DNA of 64,000 bases, from NCBI GenBank assembly GCA_963730405.1, contig CAVSRW010000009.1, positions 172,112 through 236,111 of the forward strand, read 5' to 3'. Each line of letters opens with the position of its first letter. Positions within the stretch are counted from its first letter, which is position 1. Positions 55,500-63,497 of this stretch are shown here, in pieces. The translations under genes were made by a program, and so were the position numbers. Source of the stretch: Gaiellasilicea sp963730405 (GTDB lineage: Bacteria > Actinomycetota > Thermoleophilia > Gaiellales > Gaiellaceae). The notes under the pieces were generated by a model. That model searched no databases. It saw only the letters and a program-made list of their open reading frames with translations, and was not told the origin of the DNA.

Positions 55500-55701
55500 G
55501 GGCCCGCTCGCGGAGCTCTTCCGCGCGACGGAGGCCGCCCAGCGGCAGGCCGAGCAGGCGCCTGAGGCGGCGCCGCCGACGCCGGAGCCCGAGGAGCCGC
55601 AGGAGAAGACGGTCGAGCACGTCCCCGACTTCGCGAAGGAGAAGCCGCGCGCAGCCGCGCCTGCGCCGCGCACCGAGCCGAGCCGGCCGACCCGCCGGTG
55701 A
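55471..55701 (+). CDS. Proline/acid-rich small protein, or N-terminal part of the FtsZ-like protein
   Basis: 76 residues: MARNRASMREGPLAELFRAT, then AAQRQAEQAPEAAPP and a Pro/Glu/Lys-rich tail. It overlaps the parA end and its TGA overlaps GTG 55698 (GTGA). Adding one base in CCGGTGAG near 55697 would fuse it to the next frame, making an FtsZ-like protein with a ~130-residue disordered N-terminus. Both readings are possible; the abundance of indels in this window favours the fusion. Confidence 0.5.
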   Translation: MARNRASMREGPLAELFRATEAAQRQAEQAPEAAPPTPEPEEPQEKTVEHVPDFAKEKPRAAAPAPRTEPSRPTRR

Positions 55702-56876
55702 GCGAACCGGCCGAGGAGCCGCAGGCTGCCGCGCCCGCGCCGGCCGCTCCGCCGCCCCCGCGCGAGCAGCCCGTCTACGAGCCGCCGGTCACCCGCTACG
55801 AGGTGATGCCGGAGCCCGCGCCGCGGCTCGAGTACGCGACGCCGCGCGACAGCGCCAGCTACCTCGCCGTGATCCGCGTCGCCGGCGTCGGCGGCGCCGG
55901 CCTGAACGCCGTCAACCGGATGATCGACGCCGGCATCTCGCAGGTCGAGTTCGTCGCCGTCAACACCGACATGCAGCAGCTGCAGCTCTCGGACGCGCCG
56001 GTGAAGATCCACATCGGCCGCGACCTCACCCAGGGCCTCGGCTCGGGCGCCGAGCCGGACATCGGCCGTCGCGCCGCCGAGGAGAGCTACGACCAGATCA
56101 AGAACGCGCTCCGCGGCTCCGACATGGTGTTCGTCACCGCCGGCGAGGGCGGCGGCACCGGCACCGGCGCCGCGCCCGTCGTCGCGCGGATCGCGCGCGA
56201 GCTCGGCGCGCTCACCGTCGGCATCGTCACGACGCCGTTCCGGTTCGAGGGCTCGCGCCGCAAGGCCTCGTCCGACCAGGGCGTGGACGAGCTCCGCGCC
56301 GCCTGCGACACCGTGATCGTGATCCCGAACGACCGCCTGCTCGAGGTGCTCGACCGCTCGACCTCGATGCTCGACGCGTTCAAGATCGCCGACGACGTCC
56401 TCCGCCAGGGCGTGCAGGGCATCACCGACCTGATCACGATGCCCGGCCTGATCAACCTCGACTTCGCGGACGTGCGCACGGTCATGCGCGACGCCGGCTC
56501 GGCCCTGATGGGAATCGGCTACGCGACCGGCGACGACCGGGCGAAGCAGGCGGCCGAGCGGGCGCTCAAGAGCCCGCTGATCGACACCGAGATCGTCGGC
56601 GCCCGCGGGATCCTGCTCTCGATCGCCGGCGGCGAGGACCTGACGCTGCTCGAGGTGAACGACGCCGCCGAGACCGTCCGCCAGGCTGCCACCGACGACA
56701 CGAACATCATCTTCGGCGCCACAGTCGACGAGCGTCTCGCCGGGCAGGTCTGGGTGACGGTCGTCGCCACGGGCCTCGGCGGCACGCGCCGCCGCACGAC
56801 GCCGACGTTCACGGGCGACACGAGCCCACGCCGGAGCGAGGATCCGCTCGAGCCGCCGAGCTTCCTCCGCGGCTAG
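55698..56876 (+). CDS. FtsZ-like tubulin GTPase with N-terminal extension
   Basis: 392 residues. After ~55 Pro/Ala-rich residues comes the FtsZ core: AVIRVAGVGGAGLNAVNRMI, VEFVAVNTDMQQLQLSDA, the tubulin signature GGGTGTGAAP (151-160), and synergy loop GLINLDFADVRTVM with both aspartates, so GTP hydrolysis on assembly should work. It ends shortly after the core (PPSFLRG) and has no typical C-terminal tail for FtsA/SepF/ZipA-type partners. No dcw-cluster genes surround it, so it may be a second FtsZ. Confidence 0.85.
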   Translation: MSEPAEEPQAAAPAPAAPPPPREQPVYEPPVTRYEVMPEPAPRLEYATPRDSASYLAVIRVAGVGGAGLNAVNRMIDAGISQVEFVAVNTDMQQLQLSDAPVKIHIGRDLTQGLGSGAEPDIGRRAAEESYDQIKNALRGSDMVFVTAGEGGGTGTGAAPVVARIARELGALTVGIVTTPFRFEGSRRKASSDQGVDELRAACDTVIVIPNDRLLEVLDRSTSMLDAFKIADDVLRQGVQGITDLITMPGLINLDFADVRTVMRDAGSALMGIGYATGDDRAKQAAERALKSPLIDTEIVGARGILLSIAGGEDLTLLEVNDAAETVRQAATDDTNIIFGATVDERLAGQVWVTVVATGLGGTRRRTTPTFTGDTSPRRSEDPLEPPSFLRG

Positions 56877-57890
56877 ACGAGCGGGACGAGCACGGTCGCG
56901 CCGAACGCGGCGCCGAGCACGAAGCAGCCCGTCATCGCGGCGGCCGCGGTGTGCCATCGCCGCGCGTTGGCGCGGCCCGGCGAGGAAGTAGAGGATGCTG
57001 CCGGAGCCGAGCGCGAGCGTCGTCAGCGTCTCGACGGCGCCGAGGGCGATCCCGGCCGAGACGGCGACGTCGGAGCCGACGCCGTGTGCGGTCAGCGCGA
57101 ACGCGACCGCCGCGCTCGCGACGCCGACGTTCCCGGGCGTCAACGGCAGGATCCCCGCGAGGTCGAGCGCCGGAATGATCAGCACTGCCGCCGCGAGGGG
57201 GCGGTCGATCCCGAAGGCGGCGGCGATGCCGGTAGCGGCTGCGACCCGCAGTGCCATCGAGAGCCCGACCCAGCCGGCGATCTGCGCGGCGGCACGGGGG
57301 CAGCGCCCGAGGACGCGGAAGACGTCGAGGGCATGGCCGAACTTCGTTCCCGGCCGCGAGTCACGGGCGCGCCACGCGATGACGGCCGCCACACCGGCCG
57401 CGAGCAACAGCAGGGCGATCGGCCAGCGCGGTAGCACGCCGCTCGCCGACGCCATCGCGAGCACGACGGCGAGCCACGCGGCACGCACGGCGCTCAGCGA
57501 CCCGGCGATTCCGCCGACCGTCCAGATCCTGCCCTCGTTGTGGAGCACGCGCGAGAAGAGGGCAAACCGCACGGCCGTTCCGATCCGGGCCGGAGCGAGC
57601 GCGTTCACGATCGAGCCGGTGCAGTAGCGCGCCGACGCGTCCGTCCGCGAGACGGTGCCGCCACAGCGCGTGAGCGCGGATTGCCAGCCGCACGCGGAGG
57701 TGACGAGGGACGCCGCGAACGCGCCCGCCGCCAGCCAGAGCCAACCGGGGGACGCATCCGAGAGGCCCGCAACCCCGTCGGCGACGAGATCACCGAGCAG
57801 TTGCGGCGTCGCGGCCAGCGCCACGAGCGCCAGGATCGACCCCGCGAAGAAGGCGAGGTGGCGTTTCCTCAGTTCGAGGTGCAGATGCAT
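56873..57890 (-). CDS. UPF0104/LPG-synthase-like transmembrane protein, one frameshift
   Basis: About 338 residues with about eight membrane helices; LAPARIGTAVRFALFSRVL, LDLAGILPLTPGNVGVASAAV and ETLTTLALGSGSILYFLAG are the usual marks of lysylphosphatidylglycerol synthase-like (UPF0104) proteins. The last helix is in another frame: one surplus base in CCGGGCCGC near 56977 joins RANARRWHTAAAAMTGCFVL to TAG 56873-56875. The stop overlaps the FtsZ-like stop (convergent). No soluble synthase domain, so a flippase-type role is possible. Confidence 0.75.
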
Positions 57891-57927
57891 CTAGTGACAA
57901 CGTTCCCGGTGCGACATGGGTTCCTCC

Positions 57928-57964
57928 AGGTGTGTTATCGGCATCGCCGCCACACCTTTACCCT
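57928..57964 (+). promoter_or_regulatory. Operator-like inverted repeat and -10 box for the gamma-glutamyltransferase gene
   Basis: AGGTGTG (57928-57934) and CACACCT (57951-57957) form an inverted repeat spaced by 16 nt. TACCCT (57959-57964) ends 6 nt before ATG 57971. The same half-site recurs as CACACCTGGTGTG at 60789-60801, suggesting a shared regulator. Confidence 0.5.
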
Positions 57965-57970
57965 CAGTTC

Positions 57971-59282
57971 ATGCAGGGAGCGATCGCCGCTGGAAACGAA
58001 GTCACCGCCAAGGCAGGCGCGAGCGTGCTCGCGCAAGGCGGTAATGCGATCGACGCCTGCATTGTAGCTGCGTTTGCCGCTGCTGTCGTCGAGGGGCCCC
58101 TGACCGGACCGACGGGAGGCGGCTTCCTCCTCGCCTGGTTCGACGGCGAGGCGACCGTGCTCGACTGTTTCTTCGCCGCGCCTTCCCGCCCCATGGGTGA
58201 GATCGAAGACATCACCGTCGATTTCGGCGATTCGACCCAGAGCTACCACGTCGGCGAGGGCTCGGTTGCGGTACCGGGACTCGTCGCCGGTCTCGAGGAG
58301 GCGCATCGCCGCTTCGGGAGCATGCCGTGGGCGCAGCTGGTCGAGCCCGCGATCGACCTCGCGGGCCGCGGCCTCGACGTGACGGAGGCGCAACGCTTTC
58401 TGCACCTGATCCTCGCCGGCGTCCTCCAGCGCGACGAGGGCGGACGACGGATCTACGGTGTGGCGGAACGAATCGAGACGAGCGACTTCGCGCCGACGCT
58501 GGAGCGCATCCGCGACGCGGGTTCAGCGGGCCGTCGCAGAGCTGGTTCCCGAGTTCGCCGGGGACATCGCCGACTACAGGGTCGCCACACCCGAGCCGCT
58601 GCGCACTCGTGTCGGCGCTCTCGAGATCCTGACGACGCCGGCACCCTCCCGTGGCGGCACGATCGTCGCCGCCGCGCTCGAGCGCCTTGTCGCTGCCGAG
58701 ACGATCGGCGAACGCGCCGCCGCGCTCAGCCATGGCTACGAGGCCGCGCCGCCGCTCGCGGTCGCCGGCACCACGCATATCTCGGTGCTCGACGCGGAGG
58801 GGAACGCTGCCTCGTTCTCGTCCACCCTCGGCGCCGGGTCGGGGATCTTTCGCGGCGGTACCCAGCTGAACAACATGCTCGGCGAGCTCGACGTCGTCGG
58901 CCACGCCCCGAAGGCCCCCGGCGAGCGGCTCCCGAGCATGATGACGCCGACGCTCGTGCTCGAGGAGGGGCGGCCGCGGCTCGCGCTCGGCAGCGCAGGC
59001 TCGGTCCGCCTCGCAGGCGCGATCGCCCAGGTCGCGGACGCGGTCCTGCGCGGCACGCCCGTCGCCGAGGCGATCGACCGGCCGCGCCTGCACGTCGACG
59101 GGGACGTGCTCCATCTCGAGGGAGGGCTGATGGACGTCGCGCCGGAGGGCTGGAAGCCGGTCCGCTGGGCCGGGCGCAACCTCTTCTTCGGCGGGGTCTC
59201 CGCGGTCGAGCGCCGACCCGACGGGACGCTCGCCGCCGCAGGCGACCCGCGCCGCGGCGGCCACGGGATCGTCGTCGGATGA
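57971..59282 (+). CDS. Gamma-glutamyltransferase-like protein, one frameshift
   Basis: About 437 residues, Ntn-hydrolase family. MQGAIAAGNEVTAKAGASVLAQGGNAIDAC and GPTGGGFLLAWFDGEA belong to the large subunit. After a shift near 58520 (surplus base in GCGGGTTC), the autoprocessing site appears as AGTTHISVLDAEGNAASFSST, with the nucleophilic Thr, followed by GSGIFRGGTQLNNMLGE and LPSMMTPTLVLEEGRPRLALGSAGS. No signal peptide is evident from ATG 57971. It may cleave gamma-glutamyl or related peptides. A leaderless start is likely. Confidence 0.85.
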
Positions 59283-59782
59283 CAATTGAGATCCGCCCGG
59301 CGCGTCCGGAGGACGCGGCGAGGCTCGTGGAGCTTGGGGCGGCGATCGGCGGCGAGCCGGAGGCCTGGCTCCTGAACACCGACGGCTGGCGCAGCGTCGC
59401 CGAGGAGCGGCGCTACCTGCGCGCGCTGCGGCGGCATCCCGACGCCGCCGTCTTCGTCGCCGACGACGAGGGCGAGATCGTCGGCCGGCTCTCGGTCGCG
59501 CGCGATCCGCACAGCGCGAGCCGCCACGTCGCCGACCTGGGCCTGATGGTCGCCGCGAGCCACCGCCGCCGCGGGATCGGCCGCGCGCTGCTCGAGCAGG
59601 CGGAGGCCTGGGCACGCAGCGCCGGCGTCCTCAAGCTGGAGCTGCACGTCTTCCCCTGGAACGAGCCGGCGATCAGGCTCTACGAGGAGTTCGGCTTCGA
59701 GCGCGAAGGCCTGCGCAGGGATCACTACCAACGCGACGGGGCCTACGTCGACGCGATCCTGATGGCCTACCGGTTGCGCTAG
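59279..59782 (+). CDS. GNAT family N-acetyltransferase
   Basis: 167 residues. GNAT fold: IRPARPEDAARLVELG, motif A GLMVAASHRRRGIGRALLEQAEAWA (acetyl-CoA loop RRRGIG) and LHVFPWNEPAIRLYEEFGFEREG. Close in pattern to RimJ/RimL-like acyltransferases. ATG 59279 overlaps the preceding TGA. Acceptor unknown. Confidence 0.9.
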   Translation: MTIEIRPARPEDAARLVELGAAIGGEPEAWLLNTDGWRSVAEERRYLRALRRHPDAAVFVADDEGEIVGRLSVARDPHSASRHVADLGLMVAASHRRRGIGRALLEQAEAWARSAGVLKLELHVFPWNEPAIRLYEEFGFEREGLRRDHYQRDGAYVDAILMAYRLR

Positions 59783-60562
59783 CTAGAGCTCGCGGGCGAG
59801 CACGGAGGCGACCGCACGCAGGGCGACCTGCGTGTCCGCCAGCTGGGGCTCGCGCGTCGTCACCCGCTGGAGCGCCAGGCCGGGCAGCAGCAGCCCGCGC
59901 AGGATCCCGGACGGATGCTGCACGGCCTTCCAGAGCTCCATCGAGATGCCGATGGAGAGCACGGCGACGATCGCGCCGGTGAGGCTGGGGGCGAGGAGGC
60001 GCGGCGCGAGGTGGTCGAAGAGAGCCGTGACCGGGATCGCGAGCGCGGCGAAGTTCGTCCCGCAGCGCGGAGAGAAGCGGCTCGGGCGAGCGTTGCCCTT
60101 CCAGGTCGAGGCGAGACAGCCCGCCTCGGCCGCGGCGATCGCGCGGTGCTCGGCGCCGTGCAGGCGCAGCGTGCGGCCGCGGAAGAGCCAGAGGATGATC
60201 AGCCCGGTCGTCAGGATCCCGGCCGCCAGCTCGAGCCGGCCCGGCAGCGCGACGAACGCGAACGGCAGCAGCAGGGCGACCAGGAGAAAGATGCGCTCCC
60301 GGCGGCGGGCGACGCCGCGGCCCCGTAGGAGCGGTGCCATCGACGACGCGAGTTGGAGCAGGCCGCGCACGAGCGGGATCCGCGCCGCCCTCGACCGGCG
60401 CACCGGCATCTCGCCTTCGTGCAGCTCGCCGGACGTCGTCGCGAAGGCCCAGTGGCGCTCGCTCACGATCACGACGCCGTTGGGTCGGGCCATACCGCCC
60501 AGCTTCGGACGCGAGGCGGCACGGTCGGCGTGAGCCAGCACGTCGGCGACACGGGAGTCCAT
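59783..60562 (-). CDS. DUF1385 (YqhQ-like) membrane protein
   Basis: 259 residues. DUF1385 marks: GGMARPNGVVIVSERHWAFA, IPLVRGLLQLASSMAPLLRG and the invariant HGAEHRAI, then SPRCGTNFA. Three to four membrane helices. Function unknown; family members bind metal by prediction only. The stop directly abuts the GNAT stop (convergent). Confidence 0.85.
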   Translation of the reverse strand: MDSRVADVLAHADRAASRPKLGGMARPNGVVIVSERHWAFATTSGELHEGEMPVRRSRAARIPLVRGLLQLASSMAPLLRGRGVARRRERIFLLVALLLPFAFVALPGRLELAAGILTTGLIILWLFRGRTLRLHGAEHRAIAAAEAGCLASTWKGNARPSRFSPRCGTNFAALAIPVTALFDHLAPRLLAPSLTGAIVAVLSIGISMELWKAVQHPSGILRGLLLPGLALQRVTTREPQLADTQVALRAVASVLAREL

Positions 60563-60635
60563 GCCCCCTAGAGTCGCAGAGAAAAGGCCGCCCGGCGAGT
60601 GCCGGACGGCCTAGTCCACAGTTCGGTCGGGCCTA

Positions 60636-60713
60636 CTAGAAGCGGCCGCGGCCGAAAAAGCCGAGCAGTGCAAGCACCAGCACGACGATCAGGATGATCC
60701 AGAGCAAGCTCAT
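60636..60713 (-). CDS. 25-residue membrane peptide
   Basis: MSLLWIILIVVLVLALLGFF then GRGRF, ending at TAG. It is a single hydrophobic span with a basic end, behind the ribosome site AAAGGAG spaced 6 nt from ATG 60713. Similar stress-related mini-proteins (DUF3309/lmo0937-like) are widespread in actinobacteria, though below most gene-finder limits. Probably lies in the membrane; role unknown. Confidence 0.7.
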   Translation of the reverse strand: MSLLWIILIVVLVLALLGFFGRGRF

Positions 60714-60788
60714 TCGTGCTCCTTTCGTGTCACCTCGGTCGTTCGACCCACCCTCGTCGACGTTGTCATTCCCGTCGTGGTACAACGC

Positions 60789-60828
60789 CACACCTGGTGT
60801 GACGGTTACGCGGGCAGTGGCGTATAAC
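60789..60828 (+). promoter_or_regulatory. Promoter and palindromic operator of the beta-propeller gene
   Basis: TGACGG (60800-60805), 17-bp spacer and TATAAC (60823-60828) end 7 nt before ATG 60836. The perfect palindrome CACACCTGGTGTG (60789-60801) overlaps the -35, a repressor-like position. It also lies in the shared upstream region of the 25-residue gene. Confidence 0.6.
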
Positions 60829-60835
60829 CAAGGTG

Positions 60836-62695
60836 ATGGATCTCGGTAGACGCGTCGCGCTCCTCGCGGCGCTGGCGGTTGTCGTCGTCGCCGCCGTGGG
60901 GGGAACCACCGCTCGATCGGCCTCGGAGGCCGCGGCGAAGCCGCGGCTGACCGCGTTCGGCTCGTGCGGCCAGCTGCTCGGCTACGCGAAGGCGCAGGCC
61001 GGCCGCTTCGTCGGCCCGTACGGCCTCGGCGCGCCCGGGACGGCCATCGCCGAGACCGCCCGCACGGCCGCGCCCCAGAAGGGCGTCGACTACTCGGGCA
61101 CGAACGTGCAGGAGGAGGGCGTCGACGAGCCGGACCTGGTCAAGACGGACGGCAAGACGCTCTTCGCGGTCGCGAACGGCAAGCTGCGCGCCGTCGACGT
61201 CACCGGCGCGAAGCCGCGCCTGCTCGACTCGCTCGCGCTCGACCCGGCGATGACCCACGAGCTCCTGCTCCACGGCGACCGCCTGCTCGTGCTCTCGCGC
61301 GGCGGCTTCTGGATCGAGCCGCTGCCGGCGACGGTTGCACGGATCGCGCCGTACGCCCCGGCCAACTCGGTTCTCGCCGAGGTGAACGTCTCCGATCCCT
61401 CCCGTCTGCGGCTCGTCCGCACGCTGACGCTCGACGGCTCCTACGTCGCCGCGCGCCTCGTCGGCGCGAGCGCCCGGATCGTCGCCTCGTCGCAGGTGCC
61501 CGCGGCGCTGCCGTTCGTCCAGCCGGCCGACGACTCCGCCGAGGCACGGGCGGCCGCTGCGCGCCGGAACAAGGCCGTCGTCGCCGGCTCGAAGGTCGGG
61601 AGCTGGCTGCCCTCGTACCGGATCAGGCGCGCGGGCGCGAAGCCCGGCAAGGCGCGCCCGCTCGTCCAGTGCCGTCACGTGCGCCGCGCGACCGCCTTCT
61701 CGGGGCTCGGGATGCTGACCGTCCTCACCGTCGACCTGACGAAGGGGCTGGAGCCGGTCGACTCGGCCTCCGTGATGACGGACGGCCGCATCGTCTACGC
61801 CTCGCCCGAGAGCCTCTACGTCGCCACCGAGCGCTGGGCCGACCGGCCCGATCCGAACACGCCGAACAAGCCCGAGAACGGGGTCCGGACGGAGATCCAC
61901 AAGTTCGACATCTCGAGCCCCGTGAAGACCCACTACCGCGGCAGCGGCACGGTCTCGGGGTACCTCCTCAGCCAGTGGTCGCTCTCGGAGCACCGCGGCG
62001 TGCTCCGCGTCGTCAGCACCGAGAGCCCGGCCTGGTGGGGCGCCGGCGGCGAGACCGAGTCGTTCCTGACGACGCTACGGCAGTCGGGCGGCGCTCTCGT
62101 CCAGGCCGGCCGGATCGGCGGGCTCGGGAAGGGCGAGCGCGTCTACGCCGTCCGCTTCGTCGGCGACACCGGCTACGTCGTCACCTTCCGCCAGATCGAC
62201 CCGCTCTACACCCTCGACCTCGCGCTGCCCGAGCGCCCGCGCGTGCTCGGCGAGCTGAAGATCCCCGGCTACTCGGCCTACCTGCACCCGATCGGCGACG
62301 ACCTGCTCCTCGGCGTCGGCCAGGACGCGAACGAGGAGGGGCGGCCGCTCGGCACGCAGCTCTCGATCTTCGACGTCTCGGACCTGCGCAAGCCGACCCG
62401 GCTGCACACGCGCCACCTCGGCCAGGGCTGGTCGGAGGCCGAGCACGACCACCACGCCTTCCTGTTCTGGCCGCGGACGGGGCTCGTGATGATCCCGTTC
62501 GAGCAGAACGCGGTCGGCTTCCGCGTCGGCCGCAGCCGCGGGATCGACCCGGCCGGACGAGTCGAGCACGACCGCACGACCCCGATCCGCCGCTCGCTCG
62601 TCGTCGGGGACGGCGTGCTCACCGTTTCGGACAACGGCGTCAAGGCGAGCAGCCTCGCGACGCTCGCCGAGCGCGGCTTTGCCTCGTTCGGCTGA
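60836..62695 (+). CDS. Secreted beta-propeller domain protein
   Basis: 619 residues with a signal peptide (RRVALLAALAVVVVAAVGGTTA). The family hallmark is NVQEEGVDEPDLVKTDGKTLFAV, followed by propeller blades (KPRLLDSLALDPAMTHELLLHGD, LYVATERWADRP, RVVSTESPAWWG, GYVVTFRQIDPLYTLDLALP, FDVSDLRKPTRL, WSEAEHDHHAFLFWP). It matches the Beta_propel (C-terminal beta-propeller) family. Outside the membrane; molecular role unknown. ATG 60836 is chosen over GTG 60833 by spacing from TATAAC. Confidence 0.85.
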   Translation: MDLGRRVALLAALAVVVVAAVGGTTARSASEAAAKPRLTAFGSCGQLLGYAKAQAGRFVGPYGLGAPGTAIAETARTAAPQKGVDYSGTNVQEEGVDEPDLVKTDGKTLFAVANGKLRAVDVTGAKPRLLDSLALDPAMTHELLLHGDRLLVLSRGGFWIEPLPATVARIAPYAPANSVLAEVNVSDPSRLRLVRTLTLDGSYVAARLVGASARIVASSQVPAALPFVQPADDSAEARAAAARRNKAVVAGSKVGSWLPSYRIRRAGAKPGKARPLVQCRHVRRATAFSGLGMLTVLTVDLTKGLEPVDSASVMTDGRIVYASPESLYVATERWADRPDPNTPNKPENGVRTEIHKFDISSPVKTHYRGSGTVSGYLLSQWSLSEHRGVLRVVSTESPAWWGAGGETESFLTTLRQSGGALVQAGRIGGLGKGERVYAVRFVGDTGYVVTFRQIDPLYTLDLALPERPRVLGELKIPGYSAYLHPIGDDLLLGVGQDANEEGRPLGTQLSIFDVSDLRKPTRLHTRHLGQGWSEAEHDHHAFLFWPRTGLVMIPFEQNAVGFRVGRSRGIDPAGRVEHDRTTPIRRSLVVGDGVLTVSDNGVKASSLATLAERGFASFG

Positions 62696-62707
62696 CCGAA
62701 GTAGGGT
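62679..62707 (+). promoter_or_regulatory. Promoter of the VOC gene (leaderless)
   Basis: TTGCCT (62679-62684), a 17-bp spacer and TAGGGT (62702-62707), then 6 nt to ATG 62714. The -35 lies in the end of the upstream coding region. Confidence 0.55.
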
Positions 62708-62713
62708 CCCGCC

Positions 62714-63490
62714 ATGCCCGAGTTCACGTCGTATGCGCACGGGACGCCGTGCTGGATCGACGTCACGAGCCCCGACCTCGACGGCGCGATCGCCTTCTAC
62801 ACGAGCCTCTTCGGCTGGGACGCTGCCACCGACCCCCGCCCGGAGGCGGGCGGCTACACGATGTTCAGCAAGAACGGGAAGCACGTCGCCGCGGGCAGCC
62901 CGCCGCAGCAGGAGGGGATGCCGGCGCACTGGACGACGTACCTCGCGAGCGACGACGTCGACGAGACCGCGCAGAAGGTCAGGGACGCCGGCGGGACCGT
63001 GCTGGTGGAGCCGTTCGACGTCTTCGACGCCGGCCGGATGACGGTCGCCCAGGACCCGACCGGCGCCACGTTCGGGATCTGGCAGGCGGGGGCGACGATC
63101 GGCGCCCAGCTCGCGAACGAGCCGGGGACGCTCACCTGGAACCAGTGCCAGACGGACGACCCGGCCCGCGCGGCCGAGTTCTACAAGGACGTCTTCGGCT
63201 ACGAGATCGACGAGGTCGACCTCGGCGGCGGGCAGCCGTTCCGCGTCCTCAAGGTCGAGGGCAGAGGCGTCGCGGGCGTCCGCGAGCACGTCCCGCAGGC
63301 CGGGAACGCACCGCCGCACTGGTCGACGGTCTTCTCCGTCGCCGACACGGACGACACCTGCAGGCAGGCGGCCGAGCTCGGCGGCACCGTGCTCCTCGAG
63401 CCGACCGACCTGCCCGACATCGGCAGGATCGCCGTGCTCCAGGATCCGGCCGGCGCCGTCTTCCAGATTCTTCAGCCGCCGCCCGAGTGA
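62714..63490 (+). CDS. VOC (glyoxalase/dioxygenase) family protein, two modules
   Basis: 258 residues with two vicinal-oxygen-chelate domains: HGTPCWIDVTSPDLDGAIAFYTSLFGWD to AQDPTGATFGIWQ, and LTWNQCQTDDPARAAEFYKDVFGYE to LQDPAGAVFQILQ. This two-domain type resembles hydroxylase/CFP-30B-like actinobacterial proteins. The metal His/Glu set is incomplete (Glu is not obvious), so the activity is open. Confidence 0.85.
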   Translation: MPEFTSYAHGTPCWIDVTSPDLDGAIAFYTSLFGWDAATDPRPEAGGYTMFSKNGKHVAAGSPPQQEGMPAHWTTYLASDDVDETAQKVRDAGGTVLVEPFDVFDAGRMTVAQDPTGATFGIWQAGATIGAQLANEPGTLTWNQCQTDDPARAAEFYKDVFGYEIDEVDLGGGQPFRVLKVEGRGVAGVREHVPQAGNAPPHWSTVFSVADTDDTCRQAAELGGTVLLEPTDLPDIGRIAVLQDPAGAVFQILQPPPE

Positions 63491-63497
63491 TCTTCGC

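Noticed and set aside
296..58525. Programmed ribosomal frameshifting as the reason for the recurrent +1 sites
   Set aside because: The inserted base is ambiguous at most sites because C and G runs adjoin, the direction varies (some need an added base), and gene functions are unrelated; sequence error is simpler until reads are checked.
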